In this document: positions 17,101 through 24,011 of the stretch, piece after piece | Layout of the letters: each line of letters starts with the position of its first letter | How positions within the stretch are numbered: the first letter of the stretch is position 1 | IMG/VR virus record: IMGVR_UViG_3300010939_000063 | Location: 1 to 30,487 of that record | Length of the DNA: 30,487 bases | Origin: a virus | Strand: one strand, 5' to 3' | Made by a program: the position numbers and the translations under genes | Notes under the pieces: model-generated | What the model was told of the DNA's origin: nothing | Databases searched by the model: none | Seen by the model: the letters and a program-made list of their open reading frames with translations, nothing else

Positions 17101-17258
17101 AGAAGGACACATTAAAACGTAAAGCTCTAGTTAGTGGTAAATTTACTCGACAAGGATTTCTTGTTATACCAAAATTTGAAAATAAAAAAGACAGAGATGT
17201 CAAGAAACTACTTAAGGAAATTTCAGCTATCAATAAAAAGATAGCAGGGAGACGGTAA
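14157..17258 (+). CDS. Large internal virion/ejection protein (1033 residues)
   Basis: The largest gene of the window. Residues 80-110 hold a hydrophobic Gly/Pro/Ala-rich segment (NFVGDPLFFIAGLGALTIPG), of the kind seen in large multi-domain phage proteins delivered into the host. Two coiled-coil regions follow (about 195-235 and 355-405). Near 628-680 is a basic/aromatic motif (FPAFHNRNMIGNIWLNMLGG) that I associate with large polyvalent proteins, and near 810 an aromatic stretch (FLFYTWMRNNIPLQ) that may contact membrane. No lytic transglycosylase, RNA polymerase or protease site is visible. It closes the ejection-gene run and is followed immediately by the holin-like gene. Function within the particle is inferred from size, position and composition. 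Confidence 0.55.
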   Translation: MPPFSARTRAFEASPPVKRTLLSRAGTGLLDLIDVPQNVLFSGTRFIQTGEIDYLVNIAKNVSPFHEAEEISGESITGGKTSGTILNFVGDPLFFIAGLGALTIPGKALLRIGNIRAARRIAQLQGDTEKVAQFSKKIGELKKVVEKGKGKAKRSIVSVGLPFSKKSVPLGDFNKLRRSISRNVPIGLLPSKEKVYLLNQVQKIEAEIKVATTENNLRKIGELQESLTTIQQRLTRQKPTLPLIKTSIALRNLKQKGLDFFQHNLPNRLLEANAEAVETGIAAELSQMDNVTIKTLELLKDDAIEAIRKIEKLELGEIQQRFLILLEGRKFRGEGGLASGLGKIQVRQTFNKTEEKLIKRAVEREKKISQLPLSATTERQIAAKKSLSKLEDDIRSIKLERDIKIKQIDQFVEANGKATIEELRYVDFIHNNLMEPMVKNAQNLRINIEPLKNEVLSYFTRAITPQFRALKKSNKTKYRLVMNQARVALGKANKRTLYTELSIPNINKTMKERFGLKYNIFEENPIKALVQRKTEDIVAINKAAGVLRAVELYAKSGIRGMSESKFLETMGLTSKAIGDLPAIEAGRFIPRDIVQMMKRNNTLFQDFILDEQTMLKTFNVLDKINRPFKILLTSPFPAFHNRNMIGNIWLNMLGGVTNPRQYLKAALILHRRRLWQTDSSFKVTAKEIEFFEEIAKNKVTSKSLFEDLFRGVGSGDAQKTLKILDVEAPIAGFIPKLKKESIPAKIIAATIPGLGQRQLGQFYEDTARLAHYLTKTDEGLLPFEAVRSVNKFLFDYSKLTLDEKNIARPTFLFYTWMRNNIPLQINTIITEPRVAAFYRKLTNLGDRDIPNYLTERGAIRVPGTEESIFGSLGLPIEDINLFNINAADPFFFDQVKRGFQKGAGTLSPALRFGFELMTGETAFSRRPLRSIPTSELLANISPISRFHRVATKVVDSEDSLALKYIDAVTGLRTFRASKLRGKKDTLKRKALVSGKFTRQGFLVIPKFENKKDRDVKKLLKEISAINKKIAGRR

Positions 17259-17259
17259 A

Positions 17260-17487
17260 TTGGAGACGACATTATTGACTGAAGCAATACAGCAAGCACC
17301 TACTTTAGGTGTATTAGTTTTTATTGTATGGATTTTTTTGAAGCATTTAGGTAAATGTGAGGATCGTCATCATACACTCCAAAAGGATTGTATACGAGCC
17401 ATTAATGAAAATACATTAGCTTTGGGAAAAAATTGTGAAATACTTGATAAAGTTAATATCACTTTAGAAAAATTGAATGATCATTAG
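17260..17487 (+). CDS. Putative holin (single-pass membrane protein), TTG start
   Basis: A 75-residue protein with one hydrophobic helix (about residues 14-29, TLGVLVFIVWIFLKHL) and a charged C-terminal helix (about 38-75). This layout resembles small one-helix holins of the BhlA/UviB type, though without a search I cannot place it. TTG 17260 is chosen because GGGAGACGG ends five bases upstream and the residues METTLLTEAIQQAPTLG precede the helix naturally. It would permeabilise the inner membrane for an endolysin that is not in the window. Its last four bases overlap the converging gene on the other strand. Confidence 0.5.
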   Translation: METTLLTEAIQQAPTLGVLVFIVWIFLKHLGKCEDRHHTLQKDCIRAINENTLALGKNCEILDKVNITLEKLNDH

Positions 17488-17876
17488 CAATCCATCATAA
17501 ATCTCATAGCCATAGCTGCAACTTGTTTAGCTTCATTATACATACTTGAGCAATGATCTTGTGTAGGATTTTTTTGATTAATTTTAATTGCTTCCCAAAG
17601 TTCATCAAGTTCCTCTAAAATTATAGCATACCCTTCATGTGGTGACCTAATAGGTGGCCACTTTTCCATAGCACGATTCAATTCTTCCGTAACATCCCGT
17701 TGAACACTATTCATGAGATACAATCTCCATTGATCTAAAGTAACAAGTGCCAAATTATTCGGAACCCAATCTTTATATTTTTCAATAAAATTAGACATAA
17801 CTAAATTAACATTATCTGTACAGCAAAGTACTCCTCCTTTATGACCATTAGGACAAGTCATTTTCATACTCAACAA
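17484..17876 (-). CDS. MazG-like nucleotide pyrophosphohydrolase
   Basis: A 130-residue, largely helical protein. Residues 81-92 (EGYAIILEELDE) give the EExxE metal-binding helix, and EAKQVAAMAMRF (115-126) is the partner helix, as in all-alpha NTP pyrophosphohydrolases that break down (d)NTPs or ppGpp. The N-terminal 70 residues are an extension with CPNGH (8-12) and CC (18-19) that may bind metal. TTG 17876 is chosen because AAGGA lies eight bases upstream, inside the end of the primase gene; the ATG nine bases further in is too far from it. Probably nucleotide-pool control for replication. It is the last gene of the leftward operon. Confidence 0.7.
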   Translation of the reverse strand: MLSMKMTCPNGHKGGVLCCTDNVNLVMSNFIEKYKDWVPNNLALVTLDQWRLYLMNSVQRDVTEELNRAMEKWPPIRSPHEGYAIILEELDELWEAIKINQKNPTQDHCSSMYNEAKQVAAMAMRFMMDC

Positions 17877-17888
17877 ATAAAGTATCCT

Positions 17889-20477
17889 TCATACCAATCT
17901 CCCATTCTTCAACTGTAATTTGGCCCTATCTTCTTCATTATTAAAACTTATATTACCAATGAACAATTGTCCATTACTACCCATCTTTCCTTTTATAAAA
18001 CTCAATTCTTTACCTACCTTTCTACTACTCCATTCTAACCTTTCTATTGGATTCAACCATTGACTAAATTCAGTATAGAACTCACTGAATAATATAGAAG
18101 CCCCTTTAACTTTATGAATTTTGTCATCTACATATCTCTGTAAAGCACTTTTATTATATTCCATTTGTTCACATTTAGCTTCAGTTTCAATTACTGGTAT
18201 TCTTAATCGTCCTTTTATTTTAGGTAGTTCAAAATTTAAAAGTGTATGTGTAAAATGAGAGGCTTCTTCTTCCAATTTCTGTAGAAAAATTGGTTTAGGT
18301 ATATCACTGTTAGGTGTTTCAATTTTAATGGTGACAATCCTAGTATCCCCAGGAAGAATTGGACAGTAATCCATGGAATTGGCACACTGTATCCAATGGG
18401 TGCAATTAACAATATCGTAAGGGGTTTTCCCTTTAACGTGTATAGGAAAACTACAACCCGTGACCCAATCTTTAAGCCTATCACTTGCATAACCCCTTCG
18501 AGATAAATCAGTTTCTTCCACAATACACAGGATAGCATTTAACAATTCTCCATTGAAACCATTCTGATTAATCAGAGCTTGATCTGCTCTGCAATATCCT
18601 GATGTAAACAATAGTGATAAAGCCTCGTGAAAAATAGATTTACCTGTATTTTGTTCCCCAAAAAGAAAAATATAAGGTAAGGGTTGTTCCGGAAATTGTA
18701 TAAGTGCTGCACACCATGCTTGTAAATACAATAAACCATTACTAATACCATTATCTTTAGCCCATTCATCATTTAAAAGTGCTTCATTAAGTCCTTCTCC
18801 TATATGATTAAATATTAAATCCCAATTAAAATGTTCTCCTTCCTCTGGAGTGTACTTAAATTGGGAAGACTTTCTATTCCATTCCCTATTTCCAGGATAT
18901 TCAGGTTGAAAAGGTTTATTTACTAGCTTCCAATTATTTAAAATACACTGACCTAACATAAATTCTAAATCATTACGTTTATGTCCTTTAGTAATTAGTA
19001 CACTTATTATATTAGACCTACTTTCTTTAATCCAATCATTATTAGTAGATAAAAACCAACCTTCTTCAATGCCTGAAATAGTTATATGCCTAATAAGCTC
19101 ATCTGGCAATTCTGTTTCATCTACGATTTTAGGGGAGTAGAAATATCGTTCCCAAGTTTTTTTATTTTGAGTCCATCCTTCTATATCATCATGCTCCATC
19201 CTCCCAAAACTAATTCTTAAACGCCCATCTACCATATGACGTAAATTAGAAGGGCGACCATTACAGCCAGGGGGGCAGGCACAGTCAATATCCATAGTCA
19301 AAAGAGCCTTGAGAGCGGAGTTAAGGGTTTTAAAATTAAATGTTTTCTCGCCTTCTAGACCTCCCACAAGTCTACTAGCAGTTCGTAAAGTAGGAATCCT
19401 ATTATAATAAGTGGTGCTCCAACCTGAATTATCTGGAAACCAGGAATCATGTTCTTTTACTCCTTTTGTGTGTCGTCTAATTATCCAACCACCATTTTCG
19501 ATAGGAAAAGCAAAACAATTTTGATCTTGTCCATGATCTTTGCCAGTAGCAATAGTATCAAAAAAACCTTTTAAACTTAAGTCTTGGTGAGCTTGTTTCA
19601 AATCTGAAGTATGACAATCCAACATTTGACGCCCATCATCAAACCACCATAGGGATGTTGAGTTCTCAAACCATTTAATTAATTTTAAATGTTCCTTATC
19701 CAAACTGGTTTTATTTTTACTAGCTACTAATTGATCTTGGGATAATCTTTTAGATCGTCTATCATTTGTTGGGCGAATTCTCTGTATGTTGGTAAGGTAG
19801 CTTCTCCAATTTGATGGGATTTTGGTAAGTGGTTTTCCTTCTTTAAGTAAGTCATAGCTTTTACTAGTGGCGTTACGATGCCATACCCACATATTTCCAC
19901 CAAGTGTATCAACTTTTGCTTCAAGTGAAATTCCCGTGAGACTACTGATTTTAGAAAGTATTGATCTAGCAATAGCCGCGTGTTCGATATGATTAATAAT
20001 TTTAATATACGTTTCAATAAAAACATAAACATGAAGGCCAAGCCCACCAGTACTAGTGAATAAAGATATAAAATCCAAGTCTTCCAATTTGGTTTGAATC
20101 TCGAGAATTTCATGCTGTGTTAATCCTTCCTGGTGACCAATAAGAGAATCAAAATCAAAACCAACCCATCGACTTCTTTGAGCTTTATAATCCCATCCTG
20201 TTAATCCTATGGCTTCAGTATGTTGACTAATATCAAATTTAATTTCTGAATCTACATACTCGGGGTTGGTAGAGGCATTCCATGGAATACGAAAATGTTT
20301 CCATATTTGAAATCCATCTGTATATCCTGTCCATCTTACTCCAGCATATGTTCCTTCAACTGTATCTCCATTATCACGAGCTATATTGACTTGAACTTCT
20401 AAACCAGGATAATACAACTTACCCATATAATAAGATTGGCTATGTAGAAATTTTTGTATTGCTTCAGTTTTTAGCAC
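17889..20477 (-). CDS. Primase-helicase (AEP primase fused to SF3/D5-like helicase)
   Basis: An 862-residue replication protein with two enzymes. The N-terminal archaeo-eukaryotic primase-like domain shows GFDFD (106-110, metal-binding acids) and STGGLGLHVYVF (142-153, the sxH motif). A Cys-rich stretch CACPPGC (399-405) sits between the domains. The C-terminal helicase has Walker A GEQNTGKS (607-614), Walker B ILCIVEE (649-655), a sensor-like NCTHWIQCAN (691-700) and arginine finger GDTR (710-713). It should prime and unwind for the family A polymerase. GTG 20477 is chosen because the family usually begins about 10 residues before the KFL helix, and GTG follows the upstream stop by 11 bases with AGAGA before it; a GTG at 20516 would add 13 residues with a poor binding site. 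Confidence 0.85.
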   Translation of the reverse strand: MLKTEAIQKFLHSQSYYMGKLYYPGLEVQVNIARDNGDTVEGTYAGVRWTGYTDGFQIWKHFRIPWNASTNPEYVDSEIKFDISQHTEAIGLTGWDYKAQRSRWVGFDFDSLIGHQEGLTQHEILEIQTKLEDLDFISLFTSTGGLGLHVYVFIETYIKIINHIEHAAIARSILSKISSLTGISLEAKVDTLGGNMWVWHRNATSKSYDLLKEGKPLTKIPSNWRSYLTNIQRIRPTNDRRSKRLSQDQLVASKNKTSLDKEHLKLIKWFENSTSLWWFDDGRQMLDCHTSDLKQAHQDLSLKGFFDTIATGKDHGQDQNCFAFPIENGGWIIRRHTKGVKEHDSWFPDNSGWSTTYYNRIPTLRTASRLVGGLEGEKTFNFKTLNSALKALLTMDIDCACPPGCNGRPSNLRHMVDGRLRISFGRMEHDDIEGWTQNKKTWERYFYSPKIVDETELPDELIRHITISGIEEGWFLSTNNDWIKESRSNIISVLITKGHKRNDLEFMLGQCILNNWKLVNKPFQPEYPGNREWNRKSSQFKYTPEEGEHFNWDLIFNHIGEGLNEALLNDEWAKDNGISNGLLYLQAWCAALIQFPEQPLPYIFLFGEQNTGKSIFHEALSLLFTSGYCRADQALINQNGFNGELLNAILCIVEETDLSRRGYASDRLKDWVTGCSFPIHVKGKTPYDIVNCTHWIQCANSMDYCPILPGDTRIVTIKIETPNSDIPKPIFLQKLEEEASHFTHTLLNFELPKIKGRLRIPVIETEAKCEQMEYNKSALQRYVDDKIHKVKGASILFSEFYTEFSQWLNPIERLEWSSRKVGKELSFIKGKMGSNGQLFIGNISFNNEEDRAKLQLKNGRLV

Positions 20478-20488
20478 GATGATGTTCT

Positions 20489-20746
20489 CTATGACATTTG
20501 GAACAGGGCAGCCCACTCATCCATGATACATTTTAACTGGTTCTCAAACATTATTCTCAGCATAGTTTCAGGATGCCAGTTCATCTTATCTAATTTGCTT
20601 GCATCTTTCATAGAATATTGACAAGAAAATATCAGTGGTCGAATATTTATTGTAGTAAAAAATTTATCCGAAGGTGATAAATGCTTATGGTTAAAGTAAT
20701 TTTCATTACTATCTATTTCTATATCAATTACTATTCGGGTTTTCAT
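20489..20746 (-). CDS. Small phage protein (unknown function)
   Basis: An 85-residue protein between the nuclease and the primase-helicase. The first half is strand-like and acidic (TRIVIDIEIDSNENYF), the second helical (PETMLRIMFENQLKCIMDEW). The start overlaps the preceding stop as TAATG and its stop lies 11 bases before the preferred primase start. No recognisable motif; the place suggests a replication accessory factor. Confidence 0.5.
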   Translation of the reverse strand: MKTRIVIDIEIDSNENYFNHKHLSPSDKFFTTINIRPLIFSCQYSMKDASKLDKMNWHPETMLRIMFENQLKCIMDEWAALFQMS

Positions 20747-21642
20747 TATTTAGCATCAATATTACTTGGGTCACCTAAAGTCCTCTGATAAAAAATACAT
20801 TCTTCTGAAACTTCGCATAATACACCAAATTTATGACAAACCCATCGTGAGGGTGTTGGTTCTAAGATATGAGCATGATACATATCATTTGTTATATTAC
20901 TCCACATAGCTGCAACTTGATTTTCTAACGTATCATTAAATTCTTGAGAAATATTGCCACGATAAATAACAAAACTAATTTTATTGGCATGTTGAACGAT
21001 TTCATGTATAATATAAGGACGCTCAGGATTATGGAGTAACCAATCATACATGCACATTTGAGTAGCCCAAAAGGTATCAATTTTATCCAAGGGTTTTTCA
21101 TCATGGCTTTCATATTCCTTTATGTCACCAGTTTTAACATTTAAAACCCATTTTTTCCACCACCCCTTCTTTGGGTATCTTCCTTTATAGCTAGTAAATC
21201 CTCCCGTTTTCCAATCAAAAGGCATGTCATTGGGAATCATATCCAATTGACCAAGAATGGGTATAGCATTATGCATACCATATAATTCTTGATCTAATTT
21301 AACTTCAGGTTTTATAAATTCATCTATAATCCCTAATTTTAAATACTCCTCTGCTATATACTTACCCATTGGTATAGCAACATCTTGATGTTGTTTGTCT
21401 ACAGTTTGCCTAAGTAAATGTTCAGTCGTTAATACTTTAGTCTTTATATTTAACTCTTTAGCAATATGCCCCTTAATAAAAGAATCAAAAGCAGAACCAT
21501 AAGCTGCTGCTAAACCTTGGGGTTCATGTTTATATTTAAAACCTGCTAGTCTAGAAAGATAAACTCTATGTTGACAGGATTGCCATTTTAAAAATGTAGA
21601 TGGTGAGATATAAGGTAGCTGACGCCACACAGGTAGCCTCAT
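20746..21642 (-). CDS. RecB/Cas4-like PD-(D/E)XK nuclease with probable Fe-S cluster
   Basis: A 298-residue exonuclease. The N-terminus SPSTFLKWQSCQHRVYL (about 13-29) is the signature start of PDDEXK_1-type enzymes. Active-site residues are GQLD (131-134), then FDWK (142-145, D143 and K145), followed by Q195 in ATQMCMYDW. Cys23 together with C269, C276 and C282 could coordinate a 4Fe-4S cluster as in Cas4 and AddB; spacing differs from the CxxC type, so cluster binding is inferred. It likely trims DNA ends during replication or recombination. ATG 21642 is preferred over GTG 21657 because GGAG lies eight bases upstream and the ATG overlaps the upstream stop as ATGA. Confidence 0.8.
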   Translation of the reverse strand: MRLPVWRQLPYISPSTFLKWQSCQHRVYLSRLAGFKYKHEPQGLAAAYGSAFDSFIKGHIAKELNIKTKVLTTEHLLRQTVDKQHQDVAIPMGKYIAEEYLKLGIIDEFIKPEVKLDQELYGMHNAIPILGQLDMIPNDMPFDWKTGGFTSYKGRYPKKGWWKKWVLNVKTGDIKEYESHDEKPLDKIDTFWATQMCMYDWLLHNPERPYIIHEIVQHANKISFVIYRGNISQEFNDTLENQVAAMWSNITNDMYHAHILEPTPSRWVCHKFGVLCEVSEECIFYQRTLGDPSNIDAK

Positions 21643-21896
21643 AATGTGATCTCCCACATTTTAATTATAGAAACTTTAGGAATCCTTATAATCCCATCAA
21701 TATTTTTAGTTGCGGAGCGATGAGGAGCAATTGCAATAGATTCTTTATCTTCATATACTAACCACCCAATTGACTCACATTCTAAAGAATCATTAGGCAT
21801 ATCAGTTTTAAAAGTATCAATATGAATCCATTGATGTAAACTTAAAGAATCTATCCATCTAATAAATAATAGTTCTTTTCCGGGATATTCAATCAA
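21639..21896 (-). CDS. Small conserved-type phage protein (unknown function), TTG start
   Basis: An 85-residue protein with the pattern IRWIDSLSLHQWIHID, then LECESIGWLVYEDKESIAIA and GIIRIPKVSIIK. Small proteins with this shape (a W-x-D-S start, then a C-x-S-x-G-W-L strand, ending in IPK) are frequent in phage replication clusters, but I know no function. TTG 21896 follows AAGGA with seven spacer bases; the gene overlaps the nuclease start by four bases. Confidence 0.55.
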   Translation of the reverse strand: MIEYPGKELLFIRWIDSLSLHQWIHIDTFKTDMPNDSLECESIGWLVYEDKESIAIAPHRSATKNIDGIIRIPKVSIIKMWEITL

Positions 21897-21898
21897 CT

Positions 21899-22072
21899 TT
21901 ACATCCTTTTTTTAATAACATTGACCCAGTTTCTAGGATAACTTTTTTTAAGCAATTTATAACATTCTTCACAAAGTGGGTAATTTTTTTCAAAATTATT
22001 ACTTTCCCTAAGAACTATAGAAAAGCAATCCAAGTCTAACAATTCACTACATATACTACATACTAATTTCAA
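21899..22072 (-). CDS. Small zinc-ribbon-like protein, TTG start
   Basis: A 57-residue protein with two CxxC pairs, CSIC (5-8) and CEEC (33-36), separated by 24 residues, fitting one zinc site, and a basic C-terminus (RNWVNVIKKRM). TTG 22072 is preferred over TTG 22093 because GGAG lies eight bases upstream and the codon overlaps the previous stop (TTGA). A small nucleic-acid or protein-binding factor is plausible. Confidence 0.55.
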   Translation of the reverse strand: MKLVCSICSELLDLDCFSIVLRESNNFEKNYPLCEECYKLLKKSYPRNWVNVIKKRM

Positions 22073-22332
22073 TTTATTATCTCCACTAAACAACCTAGTT
22101 CTAATCTAAAAATACGATCTATAATCAGTACCTTATCTTTTTCCCATATTCCTTCAGCCAAAAGTTCATATTCCTCTAAAAAATAATCTCTCCTAGACCA
22201 TCGTATATGTTTAATACTATCTAGTAAACATAAACTTACATGATCCCCACTATCGCACCTAACAATTACTACAGGACTACCTCCCATTGCTAACCCAATG
22301 GTTGTAGCTTTATAAATGTTACCAAGTAGCAT
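22069..22332 (-). CDS. Small phage protein (unknown function)
   Basis: An 87-residue protein. The first part is strand-like (TTIGLAMGGSPVVIVRCDSG), the rest mixed (RRDYFLEEYELLAEGIW), ending LELGCLVEIIN. It looks like a compact beta barrel of SH3 size. No motif recognised. It begins with ATG and overlaps the next gene by four bases. Confidence 0.5.
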   Translation of the reverse strand: MLLGNIYKATTIGLAMGGSPVVIVRCDSGDHVSLCLLDSIKHIRWSRRDYFLEEYELLAEGIWEKDKVLIIDRIFRLELGCLVEIIN

Positions 22333-22346
22333 AAAGAATTTCTTAA

Positions 22347-22553
22347 TTATAAAATGTCTATTTTACCATCTGATCTACATTCATTTATTTCTGCTAATAT
22401 CTCTTCTTTATCATAGTCAACTTCATCTTCTTCCCAACCTATAATTACTATATTTACATGATCCATAACTGAATCAATTGCTGCATCCCATAGATCACAA
22501 TTATCTTGTGTTATTTTGTCAAATCCAACAGTTACTTTATCAAAATAATTCAT
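22347..22553 (-). CDS. Small acidic phage protein (unknown function)
   Basis: A 68-residue acidic protein (WEEDEVDYDKEEILAEINE near the end). ATG 22553 has GGAGAAG three bases upstream; the ATG at 22604 would lie inside the VRR-NUC gene without a binding site. A strand (VNIVIIGW) precedes the acidic helix. A DNA mimic or binding partner is possible but unproven. Confidence 0.45.
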   Translation of the reverse strand: MNYFDKVTVGFDKITQDNCDLWDAAIDSVMDHVNIVIIGWEEDEVDYDKEEILAEINECRSDGKIDIL

Positions 22554-22578
22554 TGTCTTCTCCATTACTAAAGCACTA

Positions 22579-22899
22579 TTAAATATAAGACATCCAATTG
22601 TCATATTTACTAAACAACAATGGATAATCTTTTACACTGTGTAAAACAAATATTAATTGACCATGAGTTGACATAACTGCAAAAAATCTTCTTTGACTAG
22701 GTCTTAATTTTCCACCAGGAGCTTTTGTTTCTATCCACCTTAATCCATGTTTTAAGTGCATGGCTACAAGATCAGGAAATCCTGATTGATATTTTCCACC
22801 ATGTAATTTTTTAACAAGCCATCCCCTTTCTTCCATATATCTACGGAGTTTATTTGATTCCAAAGATTCAATTCTTTTTCTTGGTCTTTTAAAGTCCAT
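22579..22899 (-). CDS. VRR-NUC domain endonuclease
   Basis: A 106-residue single-domain nuclease of the PD-(D/E)XK superfamily. Sequence features in order: helix with E14, strand GWLVKKL, the GFPDL motif (40-44, D43), then WIETK (55-59, E57 and K59) and Q69 in the helix RPSQRRF. This matches VRR-NUC proteins that cut branched or flapped DNA. In phages they are placed with polymerase and helicase genes, as here. It probably resolves or trims replication and recombination intermediates. The start has no strong SD. Confidence 0.8.
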   Translation of the reverse strand: MDFKRPRKRIESLESNKLRRYMEERGWLVKKLHGGKYQSGFPDLVAMHLKHGLRWIETKAPGGKLRPSQRRFFAVMSTHGQLIFVLHSVKDYPLLFSKYDNWMSYI

Positions 22900-22908
22900 A
22901 TTATTTCA

Positions 22909-23232
22909 TTATCTTTTTAAGAACTTAGGTCTAGTGTACCAAATAATATAAAAATCATGTAATTCTTCTCTTAACTTACAAACTTCATCACAATTTCTAT
23001 TCATAATTTTAAGACTAGACCAAACTTCTTTACTATGACAAGACCAAAGTTTCCTTAATGGTATAAGACATAGAAACAATTTAGTAAATACAAATCTATA
23101 AGCTTGTTTTGTTTGTTGATAATTTTTAATTTTATCCAACCATTTTAAATATTTAATTTTATTCTCATCAAACATATCAGGATCATCTGTGTAAACCTCA
23201 ATCAATTCTTGAAACATTTGTTCTTTTTTCAT
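22909..23232 (-). CDS. Helical phage protein (unknown function)
   Basis: A 107-residue, basic, predicted all-helical protein (QMFQELIEVYTDDPDMF, then KQAYRFVFTKLFLCLIPLRK, and a Cys-containing CDEVCKLREELHDFYIIW). The stretch around 50-60 is hydrophobic but with basic residues, so a membrane span is doubtful. It starts as TAATG on the stop of the 39-residue gene upstream. No function suggested. Confidence 0.5.
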   Translation of the reverse strand: MKKEQMFQELIEVYTDDPDMFDENKIKYLKWLDKIKNYQQTKQAYRFVFTKLFLCLIPLRKLWSCHSKEVWSSLKIMNRNCDEVCKLREELHDFYIIWYTRPKFLKR

Positions 23233-23351
23233 TATTCTTCTTCATCTTTTTGTGTATATTTTTCATCTATATGTTCTTCCTCAAGTGTTTTAAGATAAAC
23301 AATAAAAATACCTACTACCATTATAATTAAACAACAACTAATAGGTTCCAT
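23232..23351 (-). CDS. 39-residue single-pass membrane protein (unknown function)
   Basis: A gene too short for ordinary gene callers, but well supported. ATG 23351 follows a perfect GGAGG with a four-base spacer, and both ends overlap neighbours as TAATG. The peptide has a short N-terminus MEPISCC, a hydrophobic helix (about residues 6-20, CCLIIMVVGIFIVYL) and a tail rich in Glu/Asp/Lys. Cys6 and Cys7 could be lipidated or form disulphides. It may act in the host membrane, for instance as an exclusion or anchoring peptide. Confidence 0.6.
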   Translation of the reverse strand: MEPISCCLIIMVVGIFIVYLKTLEEEHIDEKYTQKDEEE

Positions 23352-23524
23352 TATTCCTCCATTCCATATCCAAAGGAATTATCATATAGCTCTTTTAATT
23401 TATAATCCTCTGCATCATCTAATTCACTATCATTAATCATAATCCTTTGGACCCAGCGAGAATCCAATTCATCCATTTCCATATCAAGTAATGCTTCACA
23501 CATGTGTGATTGTTTTTTTGTCAT
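23351..23524 (-). CDS. Small acidic helical protein (unknown function)
   Basis: A 57-residue acidic protein (HMCEALLDMEMDELDSRW, then SELDDAEDYKLKELYD). ATG 23524 follows GGAG with a seven-base spacer; the ATG at 23611 would lie in the preceding gene without a binding site. An 18-base repeat lies 19 bases upstream and may govern its translation. Function unknown. Confidence 0.5.
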   Translation of the reverse strand: MTKKQSHMCEALLDMEMDELDSRWVQRIMINDSELDDAEDYKLKELYDNSFGYGMEE

Positions 23525-23543
23525 TGTGTAACTCCATATGACG

Positions 23544-23561
23544 ATGCATGATATACCTCTG
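23544..23561 (-). repeat. 18-base leader repeat, copy B
   Basis: On the - strand this reads CAGAGGTATATCATGCAT, identical to 23803-23820. It contains AGAGG, a six-base spacer and ATG, so it is itself a translation start that would open a 17-residue frame (23549-23496, beginning MHRHMELHNDKK). It lies just before the gene at 23524. Confidence 0.65.
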
Positions 23562-23573
23562 AATGTTTCTCCA

Positions 23574-23789
23574 TTAATCACTTGATTCATTAATACGAAA
23601 TCTAGTAACACAAATATCAGCTAGTGCGTAATTAATTAAAATATTACCCATACTCATACATTTATAATAAATATTCCCTTTATCATAATTTGTATAAGCT
23701 AAAATTATTCCTCTATCCTTATCATCATATCTCTTTTTAAGTTCTTCCCATATTTCATCCATTGTATAATTCTCTAGAGTATTAGACAT
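23574..23789 (-). CDS. Small phage protein (unknown function)
   Basis: A 71-residue protein. The first third is an acidic/aromatic helix (ENYTMDEIWEELKKRYDD), then strands (RGIILAYTNYDKGNIYYK, LINYALADICVTRFRI). It lacks a clear SD, but an 18-base repeat with its own start sequence lies 13 bases upstream; the short frame opened there ends inside this gene's first codons, which suggests translational coupling. Function unknown. Confidence 0.5.
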   Translation of the reverse strand: MSNTLENYTMDEIWEELKKRYDDKDRGIILAYTNYDKGNIYYKCMSMGNILINYALADICVTRFRINESSD

Positions 23790-23792
23790 TTT

Positions 23793-24011
23793 CTATAACC
23801 CTATGCATGATATACCTCTGGTAGCACCAGATAGAAATATATACACAATTAACAAAACGATACCACCCAGGTAGTATAAAATTTTATATGAAATTTTATT
23901 TTCCCCTTTCCTTTCTTTTTTCCTTTCCTTATCGTAAGCTTCTAATTCACTAAGGGACTCACTATGTTTTATGTAGGGTCTACCATCTATATCAATTTCT
24001 ATTTTATACAT
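23793..24011 (-). CDS. Small single-pass membrane protein (unknown function)
   Basis: A 72-residue protein. A short N-terminal strand region (MYKIEIDIDGRPYIKHSES) is followed by a charged helix (LEAYDKERKKERKGENK, about 24-39) and a hydrophobic span (about 44-60, ILYYLGGIVLLIVYIFL) with a short tail. By the positive-inside rule the N-terminus should be cytoplasmic. ATG 24011 follows AAAGGA with a six-base spacer; the ATG at 24038 would lie inside the polymerase gene. It overlaps the polymerase gene by 13 bases. A role in exclusion, anchoring or lysis timing is possible. Confidence 0.5.
   Translation of the reverse strand: MYKIEIDIDGRPYIKHSESLSELEAYDKERKKERKGENKISYKILYYLGGIVLLIVYIFLSGATRGISCIGL
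23803..23820 (-). repeat. 18-base leader repeat, copy A
   Basis: Identical to 23544-23561. Here it lies at the 3' end of the membrane-protein gene (encoding RGISCI) and opens an eight-residue frame (23808-23782, MHRVIENV) that ends within the start of the next gene. Confidence 0.65.

Noticed and set aside
17476-17485. AATGATCATT palindrome at the gene convergence as a bidirectional terminator
   Set aside because: Ten bases, AT-rich and without T-runs; too weak for a terminator.
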